A DNA stretch of 64,000 bases from an uncultured Treponema sp. Its GTDB lineage: Bacteria > Spirochaetota > Spirochaetia > Treponematales > Treponemataceae. Of this stretch, positions 7,954-17,770 are shown piece after piece. Below the pieces are notes generated by a model. It made no database searches and was not told the DNA's origin. It worked only from the letters and a program-made list of their open reading frames with translations. The position numbers and the translations under genes were made by a program. Within the stretch, counting starts at the first letter, position 1. Each line of letters begins with the position of its first letter. The stretch is from NCBI GenBank assembly GCA_949299755.1, contig CASGBA010000003.1, positions 62,001-126,000 of the forward strand, read 5' to 3'.

Positions 7954-10443
7954 ATGATATATATTTCGCTTTCGTTGCGCTATCAACGTCAACTCAGTTT
8001 AATTTGTCCGGATATTGTGGAAAGCTTTTTTAAGGAGGCCATAGAAGCCACCGTTCAAAACGGAGGAAAGTTTTCCCGTTCGTTTTCCGGATGTATTTTT
8101 ACATTCACTGATACGGATTTATGCTGTGTATTTTCAGTTTCCCTTTTACTTGACACCCTTTTATCCCTGATAAAAAAGAGGGAAGACAGGATTAAAGAAT
8201 ATTTAATATTTGTTGATTATTGTGAAAATAATATTTCACCGGAACATATCGCGGACAGAAAATCTGTTTGCGACAATATGATTTTGGAGGACGGCGCTGT
8301 TCTTTTGAATGGGGGGGCTGTCACCCTGTTGAGACCCTATTCAAACTGTGTACGTTTGGAAAACAGTTCTTTGTATTCCTACTGCGGGCAGAAAATAAAC
8401 GTGGATTTTGACAGTTCTTCAGAGGATGGACTTTTACTTCCGGAAAAGGTTTTTCTTTATCCCCCTCCAGGAGCCTCTGCCTGCGGAAATTCTTCCCTTG
8501 TTTCCGCTTTTATAAATTTAATTTCAAAATTATCGGAATTATTCAAACCGGAGGATTTTTTATCCAAAAAGGAGGCCGCAGTTTTTGCCTGTGCCGGAAA
8601 AGCTGTGGACAGATTCGCTTCGCTCAGGTTTTCCACGGAGCAACCGTCTTATAGGCTGAAAGGTTGCGAGGAATACATACAGCTGTTTTTTACGGCTTTT
8701 TCCCGGGCTAAAGTTGAACGTAAGCAAACGAAATTTATAGGTATTGAAATCCCGGATGGATATTTTAACCGGAATGAAACCGATCGTATGAAATATATGC
8801 TTCTGGACACTTGTTCTTTTATTTCGGTTGATGATGGGGCGTCCTCTGTGGAAGAAAAGAAGCTGTATGGTTTTGAAATTCCCCCTGACATAATGGATGC
8901 CGCCTATCTTATTTACCGGGCTTCAAATTTCCTTTATTCAGGGGAAATGACCGCGTTGTTCGCCTTTTTAGGTAAACATGGGAGTTTCCGGAAGGCAGTG
9001 GAAATATGGCTTTCCGCCTCCGGGTTTCCGGAAAAAACAGGTTTTTCCTCCTCTGTTTTAAAACTTGAAAAGCAGGAATTCCCGCCCAGAGTAAACCGGG
9101 AACGGTTGGATAAATACCTCTTTGATTTTTTGTGGAAAAAATATGAGGACGGTTCCCTTCTGGCGGGCAGGGATTTTCTGGATAATCTGTCCTGTTTGGG
9201 ACAGAAAATACCGGATTCCTTTTTAACCGCCACTGTGTACCGGGATTCTGATCAGTCCGGGATAACCGGAGACTTGCAGGAGAATTTTTCCGGGGAAAGA
9301 ACGGCGGCGGCAATAGTCGGTCTGGCTGAAGCTGAAAAAAAACTCAGGCGTGGTTTATTTAAGGAAGCTCAGGAAATTACAAAACAAGTGCTCCATGATT
9401 TCCAACAAGCCGGGATAATCGCCGGCGAGTATGAGGTGTTTTCTTTTTCAGCCCGGTTTTCCTTTGCAAAACACGGAGTTTCCGGCGGGGATTCCATAAC
9501 TTATATGGAATATGCTTCCGAAAATGCTGATAAAATGCACGATCCTGACGCCAGAATGCGTTGTCTGTTTGATTTTGCGTCCATGCACCTGCTTTCCGGA
9601 AATTTTGACGCGGCCTTGATAAATGTCAGGAAATTAAAGGAGACAGCCTTTTTGTTTTATGACAAGGGATGGGAAGCCGTGGCTTTGTTTCTGGAGGGAA
9701 AAATTTTGTTTCTCCTCGGTGATTATAGGGCGGCGGAAAAACAGTTCCAAAATACGGAAACTTTCTGTATGTCTTACGGCATAACCCGTGCTTCTCTCCT
9801 TTGCCAGGCTTGGGCCGCCAGATCCAGAGTCTACCAAACTAAAAATCCCCAGGAATTTGAGAAGCTGAAAACCCTGGCCCCTTCAATTCCAGAAGCATGG
9901 CTTTTTGCATTGGAGGAAGCCGCGAAAACTTACGGTAGAAACCAGTTCGGTTTCTCTGGAAAAGAAGCTTTACTTGAAGGTTTCCCGGAAAGAATGCAGG
10001 ATTCTGCAACGGCGGAAATTTTCACTTTCCCTGAAAAATGGACCTGGGTCAGTTCATTTTCATTAACGGAAGACAGGTTCCTTTGCGGCATAAAATGCGG
10101 TAAAATTTTATACCCTCTTTATTCATCCTTTTACGCTTTTTGTTCTGCTTTGTACGGCGGTGATTGCAATGAGGCCAGGACGGAAATAGACGGTTATGCC
10201 AGGGATACCCAATCTTTTACAAATCCATACCTTTATATATTTTACTATATGTGTTATGAGCTCGAGAATTTGATTTCAGGGCGCAATTCAACCGATGCCC
10301 TTTCTTTTTTGAGCAGAAGCTTTAAGAGTATCCAGGTTGATGCCAATAACATCGCTGATACAATGATGAGGGAAAAATTCCTTCGGGAGCCGTATTGGAA
10401 TTCCCTCCTTTATTCTGCCGCAAAAGAAAACAAACTGATTTAG
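7954..10443 (+). CDS. Large TPR-like protein of unknown function (829 aa)
   Basis: I do not recognise this gene. There is no signal peptide or membrane helix. The first 350 residues are mixed alpha/beta with a short hydrophobic stretch (CVFSVSLLLDTLLSLI) and look like a folded domain of unknown type. Residues about 470-640 are helical with A-x-x-x-Y/F-x-x-A spacing, as in tetratricopeptide-type repeats (for example GNFDAALINVRKLKE and GDYRAAEKQFQN). A possible -10 TATACT lies at 7922-7927, but the leader carries only a weak GGAG 16 bases from the ATG. It is divergent from argF and followed by tRNA-Met. Probably a cytosolic scaffold or regulator; this is a guess. Confidence 0.7.
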   Translation: MIYISLSLRYQRQLSLICPDIVESFFKEAIEATVQNGGKFSRSFSGCIFTFTDTDLCCVFSVSLLLDTLLSLIKKREDRIKEYLIFVDYCENNISPEHIADRKSVCDNMILEDGAVLLNGGAVTLLRPYSNCVRLENSSLYSYCGQKINVDFDSSSEDGLLLPEKVFLYPPPGASACGNSSLVSAFINLISKLSELFKPEDFLSKKEAAVFACAGKAVDRFASLRFSTEQPSYRLKGCEEYIQLFFTAFSRAKVERKQTKFIGIEIPDGYFNRNETDRMKYMLLDTCSFISVDDGASSVEEKKLYGFEIPPDIMDAAYLIYRASNFLYSGEMTALFAFLGKHGSFRKAVEIWLSASGFPEKTGFSSSVLKLEKQEFPPRVNRERLDKYLFDFLWKKYEDGSLLAGRDFLDNLSCLGQKIPDSFLTATVYRDSDQSGITGDLQENFSGERTAAAIVGLAEAEKKLRRGLFKEAQEITKQVLHDFQQAGIIAGEYEVFSFSARFSFAKHGVSGGDSITYMEYASENADKMHDPDARMRCLFDFASMHLLSGNFDAALINVRKLKETAFLFYDKGWEAVALFLEGKILFLLGDYRAAEKQFQNTETFCMSYGITRASLLCQAWAARSRVYQTKNPQEFEKLKTLAPSIPEAWLFALEEAAKTYGRNQFGFSGKEALLEGFPERMQDSATAEIFTFPEKWTWVSSFSLTEDRFLCGIKCGKILYPLYSSFYAFCSALYGGDCNEARTEIDGYARDTQSFTNPYLYIFYYMCYELENLISGRNSTDALSFLSRSFKSIQVDANNIADTMMREKFLREPYWNSLLYSAAKENKLI

Positions 10444-10470
10444 GCCCCGTCTGCGGTTTAAGGGCTTGTA

Positions 10471-10499
10471 TTGACTTTTTTCAACCCCTTTGTTATATT
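10471..10499 (+). promoter_or_regulatory. Sigma-70 promoter of tRNA-Met
   Basis: TTGACT (10471-10476), 17 bases, TATATT (10494-10499). Transcription would start near 10506, ten bases before the mature tRNA. Spacing is ideal and both hexamers match five of six consensus positions. Confidence 0.75.
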
Positions 10500-10515
10500 A
10501 GCTTCATTATTGCGT

Positions 10516-10588
10516 GGCGGCTTAGCTCAGTTGGTAGAGCAAACGGCTCATATCCGTTAGGTCGTAGGTTCAAACCCTACAGCCGCTA
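10516..10588 (+). tRNA. tRNA-Met (CAT), elongator type
   Basis: Complete 73-nt cloverleaf. The acceptor arm GGCGGCT pairs with AGCCGCT, with a G1-U72 wobble as in Bacillus elongator tRNA-Met. The D arm is GCTC/GAGC, the anticodon arm AACGG/CCGTT with loop CTCATAT (anticodon CAT), and the T arm GTAGG/CCTAC with loop TTCAAAC. The discriminator base is A and no CCA is encoded. It lacks the unpaired position 1 and the GGG/CCC anticodon pairs of initiator tRNA, so elongator is preferred; a lysidine tRNA-Ile cannot be fully excluded by eye. Confidence 0.93.
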
Positions 10589-10597
10589 TTTTTTCCT

Positions 10598-10620
10598 GCG
10601 GTGTTTATGCCGCTTTTTTT
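10598..10620 (+). terminator. Rho-independent terminator of tRNA-Met
   Basis: A GCGG...CCGC hairpin (10598-10613, extended by G-U pairs) is followed directly by seven T residues. It lies ten bases behind the mature tRNA end. Confidence 0.75.
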
Positions 10621-10772
10621 ATTTCGCTTGTGCTATGTGTTTAGTTTTAAGGTTGCAAATCTGCCTGTGAAAAATTCAAGTAGCTTGCCGGATATTGACT
10701 GTAAAGTCATTCTGCTTCATCATTGTTTTTGTAAAGCCGTTAATGTGGCTGTAGTTTTTAAGGCGGTTGAAA

Positions 10773-11300
10773 ATGAGTGAAACAAGGGCCTATGAATTTA
10801 AGAAGGAATTTGAAGAACGTTCCGGTGATAAAATAAAATGTATGTTAATGGCGCGGGCCTATGGCTCCCCCGATGCGGTTTCATCCGCCGGGCTTGAAAT
10901 TATGCCCGGAAGGAAAGAACTGTGGGGCATACTTATTTTCGGTGAAAAATGTCTGCATTTTTTTGTACACCCCAGTGAAAATACCATGAGTCTTCTTTTC
11001 AGGACAGCCGCCAGGGCTGATCCTCCAAAAGAACAATGGGCCAGGTTTCCGGCCGCATCCATCCGGAACATAAATATTCCTGTAAAGAATAAGGGTTTCC
11101 TGTCCAGGTTTTTTCCTTCCTTGTCTGTAGTGGAGCTGTCCTTTGTCCCGGATGGCAGGAATAATCCCCTTTCACTGTATTTTGAGAGTATAAGCCCTGT
11201 AAAGGATCCGGGCATTTATGAAGCTGCGAAGGCTCTTGTCCTCGATTCCGGGAATCCACCGGAGGAAACACAACCTTTGGATTCCCGTGAAAACTCCTAG
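10773..11300 (+). CDS. Hypothetical protein (175 aa)
   Basis: No recognised family. A short charged N-terminus is followed by a mixed beta-rich domain with several aromatic strands (LWGILIFGEKCLHFFVHP, SVVELSFVPDGRNNPLSLYF), which could be a small PH- or GRAM-like fold. No signal peptide or membrane helix is seen. The ATG at 10773 is preferred because AAGGCGG ends six bases before it; a TTG two codons earlier would lie too close to that ribosome site. It stands alone between the tRNA and the convergent MCP gene, with about 150 bases of unremarkable sequence upstream. Confidence 0.65.
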   Translation: MSETRAYEFKKEFEERSGDKIKCMLMARAYGSPDAVSSAGLEIMPGRKELWGILIFGEKCLHFFVHPSENTMSLLFRTAARADPPKEQWARFPAASIRNINIPVKNKGFLSRFFPSLSVVELSFVPDGRNNPLSLYFESISPVKDPGIYEAAKALVLDSGNPPEETQPLDSRENS

Positions 11301-11356
11301 GACAGGGGACGCATTGCTTATTTTTAACCTCTCCTGGTTTTGTTTATGTTCATATC

Positions 11357-13411
11357 CTACAATTTGAATTTGGACAGGAGTTTATTCATATTGTGGATAC
11401 TGTCGGTTGTGTTTTGAGCCAGAATCTGGGTTTTTTGGGCGGCAGTATTAATACCGTCTGCACTGTTTGATATATTCGACATACTTTCTTCCACCAATTC
11501 TCCTATGGATTCCAGCTTTTTAAGTTCTTCCGTAACAGAACCGATATTTGTTCCCATCTGTTTGGAAGTGTTCTGGACATGGCTTGAAGAATCTGTTATA
11601 TCCCGGAGCGCAAGTAAAACCTGTTGAGAAGCTTCTTTTTGTTCCGTCATGGCATTGTCTATTTCCTGTACAAGGTTTTCTGTACTGGAAACTTTTGATG
11701 TTATTTCCGCAAAATCCTGGACAGAAAGTTTGGAAGCTTCCACAACCGATGTGATTGTCTTGGATATGTTCCCCAGTTCAACCTTAATTGTCTTTGACTG
11801 GGTTGCGGAATTCTCCGCCAGTTTTCTTATTTCGTCCGCAACAACGCTGAAACCTTTGCCGGCTTCTCCTGCATGGGCCGCTTCGATGGCCGCATTCATA
11901 GCCAGGAGGTTTGTTTGGGAAGCTATCTGCGCAATCACGTTGTTCGCTTCCGCCAAATGCTGGGACTGGGCCGCCATTTCCTGTATTTCCTGTGCCATGC
12001 GATCCTGCTGGGTTTTACCTTCGGCAGTTATGTCACTTAAAAGCTTGTATTCTTCCGCCATTTTATTCACTGAATTTGAAACGGAGGTTATGTTCCCCAC
12101 CATTTCCTCGATTGATGCGGAAGATTCGACTATGGCCGCCGACTGGTTTTCAATTTGTCCGTCAAGACCTTCTATTCCTTGGGAGGAACTCTCCAGGACA
12201 TTGTGGACGGACCGTCTGGCGAGGGATTGGCTTTCCATATGGGATTTAATTGTGCTTATGTCCCCTATAATACCTTCGATAGATTGGGCGGATTGTTTCG
12301 CCTTTACACTTAGTTCCCCGCTGATTTCCGTTAGGGAACCGCATAGGTTTTTCATTTCTGTTATTATGTAATGTTGGTTTTCCACGAACTTATTTATATC
12401 AGAACAGATGACACCCAGTTCATCATTTCTGTGTATATTCAGTTTGTATGTAAGATCCGCCTCGTTTTTGTTGTTCAGATTTTCGAGGGCTTTTTGGACA
12501 TTCTTTACAGGTTTCATGATTATTTTGGAAATCAGTATGGCCACAATGATCCATGTTAGAAGCATCAAAAATCCCAAACCGACAGCGATGTAAATTATAA
12601 TACGGTTTTTAATTGCATTGATACTTGCGGAGGAAATGCCAATAAAGTACATGGCTTGCCTCCCCGGTTCATCTGCGTCAATCGCAAAATATGCGCTTAT
12701 GTATTTTTCTCCGTTTATAATATTCTCTCCATAGTAAATGTTTCCGTTGTTATAAACGGTGCGCATTATTTCATCATTTCCGAGACGGGTTTTTACTATG
12801 TAATTATTGTTTTTGTCTTTTATTGTTGTGCTTATCCGTAAATCCCCGATAAAAACAGTCATTTCACATGAAAGTCTGTCAGACCATTGGAGCAAATATT
12901 CAGTGTTTGCCACTGATTTCTGGACTACAACAAATCCTGCTGATGTGGGGGCAACCGCTGTAATGACCACGTCTTCAGTGGTAATTGAAACCGTGGAAAA
13001 CACATCGTTTTTCTGGCTGGCTCCTTTGAAGGCAGTCTGCTCCGAACCCAAATCCATCTGGGTTCCTGCCCCGGCGGAAAAAACCGGGGTGCCGTTTTTA
13101 CTTATAAGGGCGGCGGTTTGTATGTTCAGGAAAAGGCAAGCTTGTTCGAGCAGGGAATTTATTTCGCCGGGAGACTCCATGTTATTCATTTGATCCGCCA
13201 AAAAAAGAGCCGTTGACTTTGTTTCTTTCGTTATGGTCCCGAATTCCTTGTTAATTGATACCACGCCGCTGTGTAGATTTCCAGAATATGTGTCCATCAG
13301 GTAATTATTTATTATGAAAGAAATGACTGCATAAATCAGTGCGCAACATATTAAAAAAGTTATGATTGATGGTAAGATTATTTGGGAGTACAAGGATTTT
13401 TTGTTATTCAT
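11357..13411 (-). CDS. Methyl-accepting chemotaxis protein (684 aa)
   Basis: Transmembrane chemoreceptor that signals through CheW and CheA to the flagellar motor. Residues about 10-37 form the first membrane helix, about 38-270 an external sensor domain of the size and pattern of a Cache domain, and about 271-296 the second helix. A HAMP domain follows (297-350). The cytoplasmic signalling tip holds the hallmark [20 protein letters not shown] and [19 protein letters not shown]. Gln/Glu-rich heptads on both sides are candidate methylation sites. No pentapeptide receptor tether is visible at the C-terminus. The ATG at 13411 has a strong AAGGAGG. A possible -35/-10 pair is TTGCTT, 18 bases, TAGAAT. 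It is divergent from glyA; the ligand is unknown. Confidence 0.95.
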   Translation of the reverse strand: MNNKKSLYSQIILPSIITFLICCALIYAVISFIINNYLMDTYSGNLHSGVVSINKEFGTITKETKSTALFLADQMNNMESPGEINSLLEQACLFLNIQTAALISKNGTPVFSAGAGTQMDLGSEQTAFKGASQKNDVFSTVSITTEDVVITAVAPTSAGFVVVQKSVANTEYLLQWSDRLSCEMTVFIGDLRISTTIKDKNNNYIVKTRLGNDEIMRTVYNNGNIYYGENIINGEKYISAYFAIDADEPGRQAMYFIGISSASINAIKNRIIIYIAVGLGFLMLLTWIIVAILISKIIMKPVKNVQKALENLNNKNEADLTYKLNIHRNDELGVICSDINKFVENQHYIITEMKNLCGSLTEISGELSVKAKQSAQSIEGIIGDISTIKSHMESQSLARRSVHNVLESSSQGIEGLDGQIENQSAAIVESSASIEEMVGNITSVSNSVNKMAEEYKLLSDITAEGKTQQDRMAQEIQEMAAQSQHLAEANNVIAQIASQTNLLAMNAAIEAAHAGEAGKGFSVVADEIRKLAENSATQSKTIKVELGNISKTITSVVEASKLSVQDFAEITSKVSSTENLVQEIDNAMTEQKEASQQVLLALRDITDSSSHVQNTSKQMGTNIGSVTEELKKLESIGELVEESMSNISNSADGINTAAQKTQILAQNTTDSIHNMNKLLSKFKL

Positions 13412-13568
13412 ATTTCTGTAACATCCTCCTTTTTTTTTATTCTACATTGAACTTTTGTGATTAAGCAAGAAAATTTTAATTCTCTCCGGGCTTTGTTGAA
13501 TATTTTTCTTATAATGAGTAATATAATTTCCGCATTGCCAATGCAAATAAAAAACAAGGAGTTCCTAA

Positions 13569-15074
13569 ATGCCAACGCCGTTAGAAAAATATCTTCAATC
13601 AGTGCCCGCCGACAAGGTGAGCCCGGCTTTTGTTGCCTATATTTCAAATCTTCAACAGGTTGCGGCGGTCGGGCCGGAAATCGCCGCCTCCATAGTAAAT
13701 GAGCTTGAAAACCAGCGCAGCCATTTGAAATTAATAGCCAGCGAAAATTATACTTCCCTGTCCACCCAGGCCGCCATGGGAAATTTGCTTACAGACAAGT
13801 ATGCGGAAGGGTTTCCCATGCACCGGTATTACGGCGGATGTGTGAATGTTGACGCTGTGGAATCAGTTGCGGTGGAAGAAGCGAAATCCCTTTTTGGCGC
13901 AGAACATGCCTACGTGCAGCCCCATTCAGGCGCTGACGCAAACCTTATAGCTTATTGGGCTGTCCTTAACGCGAAAATTGAAATGCCTGAGTTGGAATCC
14001 TTGGGAAAAACCAATGTTTCGGATTTGACCAAGGAACAATGGGATTCCCTGCGGGCTAAAATGGGGAACCAGCGTCTCCTTGGTTTGGATTATTATTCCG
14101 GCGGTCATTTGACCCACGGTTACAGGCAGAATATTTCCGCCAGAATGTTTGATGCGTATTCCTATGCGGTTAGTAAGGAAACAGGTCTTTTGGATTATGA
14201 TGAAATCGAGCGGATTGCCATGGAAGTAAAACCGTTGATTCTTCTTGCCGGTTATTCCGCCTATCCCAGAACAATCAATTTCCGCCGGTTCAGGGAAATC
14301 GCGGATAAATGCGGGGCTGTTCTTATGGTTGATATGGCCCATTTTGCGGGACTTGTGGCGGGGAAAGTTTTCACCGGTGATAATGACCCTGTCGCTTGGG
14401 CTGATATTGTCACAACAACCACCCACAAAACCCTCCGGGGCCCCCGTGGAGCCCTGATTTTGTGCAAATCTTGGCTCGCGGACTCCGTGAATAAGGGTTG
14501 TCCCCTTGTTATGGGAGGACCTCTTCCCCATGTGATGGCCGCTAAAGCCATTGCCCTTAAAGAAGCCGGCAGCGACGCTTACAGAAAATATGCCCGTGCT
14601 GTTGTTGAAAACGCCAAGGCCCTCGCCGAAGAATGTATGAAGCTCGGTATGTGGGTTAATACTGGCGGCACCGACAACCATTTGATGCTTATTGACGTAA
14701 CTTCTTTCGGCTTGACAGGCCGTCAGGCAGAGGACGCCATGTCCCTATGCGGTGTTACCCTTAACAGGAATACGCTTCCTTTTGATCCCAATGGTCCATG
14801 GTGGACAAGCGGTTTGCGGGTTGGTACTCCGGCCGTTACATCCCTTGGAATGGGTCCGGAGGAAATGAAAGAAATTGCCGCAATCCTGAATCTTGTTCTT
14901 TCATCCAGCAAGCCCGGTCTTACAAAAGACGGAAAGCCCGCCAAGGGAAAGGTTATTGTGGATGACAAGGCCAGGGCGGAGGCTGTAAAGAGAGCGGAAA
15001 ACCTGCTTAAAAATTTCGTCCTTTACCCTGAATTGGATCTTGATTTCCTCAAAAAGGAATTCCCCGGAAAATAA
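13569..15074 (+). CDS. glyA: Serine hydroxymethyltransferase (501 aa)
   Basis: PLP enzyme interconverting serine and glycine with tetrahydrofolate, feeding one-carbon metabolism. The conserved SENYTS, TDKYAEGFP, HSGADAN and DMAHFAGLV blocks and the PLP-lysine motif TTTTHKTLRGPRGA (about residues 285-298) are intact. At 501 residues it is longer than the usual 410-430, because of an N-terminal extension and an insert after the HSGADAN block (about 138-175); I recall long forms in other spirochaetes, unverified. The ATG at 13569 has AAGGAG at good spacing. Transcription ends at a strong bidirectional terminator. Confidence 0.96.
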   Translation: MPTPLEKYLQSVPADKVSPAFVAYISNLQQVAAVGPEIAASIVNELENQRSHLKLIASENYTSLSTQAAMGNLLTDKYAEGFPMHRYYGGCVNVDAVESVAVEEAKSLFGAEHAYVQPHSGADANLIAYWAVLNAKIEMPELESLGKTNVSDLTKEQWDSLRAKMGNQRLLGLDYYSGGHLTHGYRQNISARMFDAYSYAVSKETGLLDYDEIERIAMEVKPLILLAGYSAYPRTINFRRFREIADKCGAVLMVDMAHFAGLVAGKVFTGDNDPVAWADIVTTTTHKTLRGPRGALILCKSWLADSVNKGCPLVMGGPLPHVMAAKAIALKEAGSDAYRKYARAVVENAKALAEECMKLGMWVNTGGTDNHLMLIDVTSFGLTGRQAEDAMSLCGVTLNRNTLPFDPNGPWWTSGLRVGTPAVTSLGMGPEEMKEIAAILNLVLSSSKPGLTKDGKPAKGKVIVDDKARAEAVKRAENLLKNFVLYPELDLDFLKKEFPGK

Positions 15075-15100
15075 GAAGCGCGGGATGATTATCATAAAAA

Positions 15101-15133
15101 AACCGGGGGCTTCGGAAGCCTCCGGTTTTTTTT
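15101..15133. terminator. Bidirectional terminator between glyA and the XRE-cupin gene
   Basis: Arms 15103-15113 and 15115-15125 form an 11-bp stem with a single G-U pair and a minimal loop. A run of eight T follows on the plus strand, and seven A precede the stem, so it works for both convergent genes. Confidence 0.9.
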
Positions 15134-15138
15134 GCTTT

Positions 15139-15720
15139 TCAGCGGAAACGTTGGGGAGGTGTGACAACCCAAAAGGCCCGTAACGGTTCTGTTTTTTCCT
15201 TGTTTGCCAAAGTATGTGGGGCTCCCGCTGAAAAGGAAATGCTGTCGCCTGTTTTAAGTACATAAACAGAGCTTCCGTATCTTAATTCCCCGTTTCCCTG
15301 GATGATGATTCCGAATTCCCTTCCTGAATGTCCGTAAGAGCCTCTTTTCGTTTCGCCACCGGGTGGAACAGTCAGGTAATAAGCTTCCAGTGCATGGATT
15401 CCATCCCCCTCGTTGGGATGGACAACTTCTTCGTATATGACATTGTTTTCGGTTATTTTTTGTCTTTCTTCCGCAGTAATAAGCCTTACAGGCCGTTGTT
15501 GCCTGTAACCTGAAAACAGGTATTCCAAATCTATTTCCAGGGCATCAGCTATGGAAAGGAGGGTGTCTATTGCCGGGGAAACTCTGTTTCTTTCTATCTG
15601 CGAAATCAAGCTTTCACTTACACCCGCCCTTTGGGCGACAGTTTTAAGGGTGAAACCTTTACGTTCCCTGACGGAGCGTATTTTTTCACCCACGTGAAAG
15701 GTTCTTTTTTTCGTTTCCAT
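15139..15720 (-). CDS. XRE-family regulator with C-terminal cupin (193 aa)
   Basis: Transcription factor with an N-terminal helix-turn-helix (about residues 10-65: SVRERKGFTLKTVAQRAGVSESLISQIERNRVSPAIDTLLSIA) and a C-terminal cupin sensor (about 110-190) with GREFGIIIQGNGELRYG and the typical GDSISFSAGAPHTL turn. This arrangement is that of PuuR/SutR-type regulators, which bind small metabolites in the cupin. The start at 15720 is chosen over an upstream open frame because METKKRTFHVGEKIRSVRE is the normal family N-terminus and GGGAG lies upstream. It overlaps the 3' end of the upstream gene by 35 bp, implying cotranscription with that gene. Target genes are unknown. Confidence 0.9.
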   Translation of the reverse strand: METKKRTFHVGEKIRSVRERKGFTLKTVAQRAGVSESLISQIERNRVSPAIDTLLSIADALEIDLEYLFSGYRQQRPVRLITAEERQKITENNVIYEEVVHPNEGDGIHALEAYYLTVPPGGETKRGSYGHSGREFGIIIQGNGELRYGSSVYVLKTGDSISFSAGAPHTLANKEKTEPLRAFWVVTPPQRFR

Positions 15721-16765
15721 CGTTTTTATGCTCCCGGTTCTTTTCAAAAATAAACTGCATATAATGGTCTTCCAGGGTTTTCCAGGGCCCTTTAACCCCG
15801 AGTTTTTTTCTTGCGCTGGCATTATTCCGCCGCTTTGTGTAAGCCTGGTAAAAAATCCGTGGATCTTCGTTGGCTTTAACCCCTGTTTTATGGCCAAGAA
15901 TGCCTTCCACATCTTCCCGGCCGACCGCTGTGTTTTTTCTGTTTTTCAATTCTTCTCTGATAAGGGAAATATCTTCGTAAGAAAGCCCGAAAAGAAATTC
16001 TTCCATGGATGACGCCACATCGGGAACCGCTATCCTTTCCGAAATAAATTTATTCCATGTGTCATCGAGTTCTATTGAAAGAAGTAGAAGTTCACTTGTG
16101 CCTATCATTGTGCCGAAATTTGGGACAATCCTGTTACGGGCAGCCCATACCGCATCTAAAACCGGAGCAACCTTTGACGCATTGGGATCCAGTCTGTGTT
16201 CCCACAGATCCGCCAGGGATTCCGCCACATCATGCCTAACGTCATCCCTCAAATTGGGATCATCCAAAAGGGACATATACACATCTTCAGCCATCAGTGT
16301 GAACATTACATTTACTGTGGCTTCATACAATTCCTTTACGCTTTGTTCCGGGAAAAACGAATTTTTCGCCACCTTCGTTATGGCGGAAAATGCGTGGAAT
16401 TTCGCCACCAGGAAACCCTGTCCAAGGATAGCCTTTGTGGGGAGGAAAAGAAGTTTTCCCCCCTCATTAAGGGTGCATAAGGTGTCCAGCAAAGTTCTTA
16501 TGGATCTTTCCTGGCCCGAAAAGGATGATTGTTCGTACATGGAAGGATAACGTGAAATTGAAACTGAAAGCCGTTCCAAGTCCATGATTCGGGCTGCGAC
16601 ACCCACCATGGTTTCCGGAGAATATACCCTCATGTTCTCAAAAAAACGGTTTATCAATTCGCGCTCCTGGTTATTGAGCGCAATAATATCCGATGGCTGC
16701 GGCTCAGGTGTTTTAAGAGATTCTATTATACTGTCCATGCCGTTGTATAACTGGCTGCTGTCCAT
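15686..16765 (-). CDS. Conserved-looking hypothetical protein (359 aa)
   Basis: I do not recognise this family. The protein is soluble, mostly helical and without cysteine-rich motifs or a signal peptide. Residues about 100-210 have hydrophobic helices alternating with charged ones; the C-terminal 60 residues are strongly basic (KRRNNASARKKLGVKGPWK) and might contact nucleic acid. It ends inside the start region of the XRE-cupin gene (35-bp overlap), so the two are translationally linked. The start at 16765 is plausible, but no strong ribosome site is visible. Confidence 0.65.
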   Translation of the reverse strand: MDSSQLYNGMDSIIESLKTPEPQPSDIIALNNQERELINRFFENMRVYSPETMVGVAARIMDLERLSVSISRYPSMYEQSSFSGQERSIRTLLDTLCTLNEGGKLLFLPTKAILGQGFLVAKFHAFSAITKVAKNSFFPEQSVKELYEATVNVMFTLMAEDVYMSLLDDPNLRDDVRHDVAESLADLWEHRLDPNASKVAPVLDAVWAARNRIVPNFGTMIGTSELLLLSIELDDTWNKFISERIAVPDVASSMEEFLFGLSYEDISLIREELKNRKNTAVGREDVEGILGHKTGVKANEDPRIFYQAYTKRRNNASARKKLGVKGPWKTLEDHYMQFIFEKNREHKNDGNEKKNLSRG

Positions 16766-16813
16766 GACTTATTTAATATACCATGAAAAAAACGTTTAGC
16801 GCTAGATTTTTGT

Positions 16814-17770
16814 TTATTTCTTTACCAGATGAACCGCAAAACCGTTGATTTCCTTGTTAAGATAAATGAATGTAAGCCCGTTCCCGTCTTTCCTGGCCGA
16901 GCTTTCATCCCCCATAAAACCCCTCTTTTCAAAAAAAGCAAGGGCTCTTTCCAGATTATTGCAGGCAATGGCAATGTGACCATTCAAGCCCCGTCCCCTT
17001 TGCTTCATTATTTCAAAATCAGTGCCGTTAAACCAGGAGATATCGGTTTCCCTGGGACAAAATCCCATGGAGCCGAAAAAGGCGGAAGCTTCCGCAGCCT
17101 GTTGTCCGTTTTCAGAATTTATCCCCAAATGTCTGAATTGGAATCCGTGTACCGCAAGTACAGCTTTTTTCACTTCATCTGTTATTTTATCCCAGTAACT
17201 GTTTTCCACAGCCTCTTCCGGTACGAGCCAGCTTCCGCCGGCGGCGAGAACGTTTGGAAGCCGCATATATTCGCCCAGGTTTTCCGTGTTGATTCCGCCG
17301 GTGGGGATAAACTGGACGGATTGGAACGGACCTTGCATGGCTTTCAGCATCTTTGTCCCGCCTTTTATGTCCGCCGGGAAAAACTTGAGGATGGAAAGTC
17401 CGCAGGACAGTGCGTTTTGAATTTGGGACGGACTGTCCACTCCCGGGAAAAATGGAATATTTTTCCCGGCGCACCAGCCGGCTAATTCAGCCGTGAAGCC
17501 TGGCGAGACAATAAACTGCGCCCCTGCCGATACTGCGGCGGAAGCGTCATCCACCGTCAGTACCGTACCAGCCCCCGCAATAATTTCCGGCAGGGATTCC
17601 CTTATGGTTTTTAAGACGGCAGGAGCCTCTTTTGTTCTGAAAGCAATTTCAACACAGGTAAGTCCGCCTTTTTCTATGGCCGAAACTAGTTTTACCGCTT
17701 TTTCCGGATTTTTCACTGTGATTACAGGAATTATTCCGGAGAGTTTTATTTTTTCAACAACAGATTGCAT
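16814..17770 (-). CDS. eda: KDPG/KHG aldolase fused to a VOC domain (318 aa)
   Basis: Residues 1-210 are a 2-keto-3-deoxy-6-phosphogluconate aldolase, cleaving KDPG to pyruvate and glyceraldehyde 3-phosphate. The catalytic Glu in CVEIAFRT, GAGTVLT, the Schiff-base lysine in LKFFPAD and FIPTGGI are present. Residues about 212-318 are a second domain with the vicinal-oxygen-chelate pattern (RHLGINSENGQQA at its start, LNGHIAIACNNLERALAFFEKRGF, then GFAVHLVKK), as in glyoxalase/dioxygenase proteins. The fusion suggests a linked step on an aldehyde or keto intermediate, but the VOC substrate is unknown. AGAGGG precedes the ATG. It is divergent from kdgK with only 32 bases between, so the two form a ketogluconate utilisation pair. 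Confidence 0.9.
   Translation of the reverse strand: MQSVVEKIKLSGIIPVITVKNPEKAVKLVSAIEKGGLTCVEIAFRTKEAPAVLKTIRESLPEIIAGAGTVLTVDDASAAVSAGAQFIVSPGFTAELAGWCAGKNIPFFPGVDSPSQIQNALSCGLSILKFFPADIKGGTKMLKAMQGPFQSVQFIPTGGINTENLGEYMRLPNVLAAGGSWLVPEEAVENSYWDKITDEVKKAVLAVHGFQFRHLGINSENGQQAAEASAFFGSMGFCPRETDISWFNGTDFEIMKQRGRGLNGHIAIACNNLERALAFFEKRGFMGDESSARKDGNGLTFIYLNKEINGFAVHLVKK

Noticed and set aside
10690-10745. GCCGTTAA (about 10736) as a sigma-28 -10 for the 175-aa gene
   Set aside because: It matches the -10 at seven of eight positions, but the sequence 11 bases upstream bears no resemblance to the -35.
13412-13480. Sigma-28 promoter for the MCP gene
   Set aside because: TAAAATTT-like sequence is present but no CCGATA-type -10 follows at 11 bases; a sigma-70 pair fits better.
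13412-13568. Glycine or folate riboswitch before glyA
   Set aside because: The leader is short, AT-rich and lacks the conserved aptamer elements.
16829-17485. 218-codon frame antisense to the aldolase gene
   Set aside because: It lies wholly inside a well-supported gene on the other strand and shows no family features.
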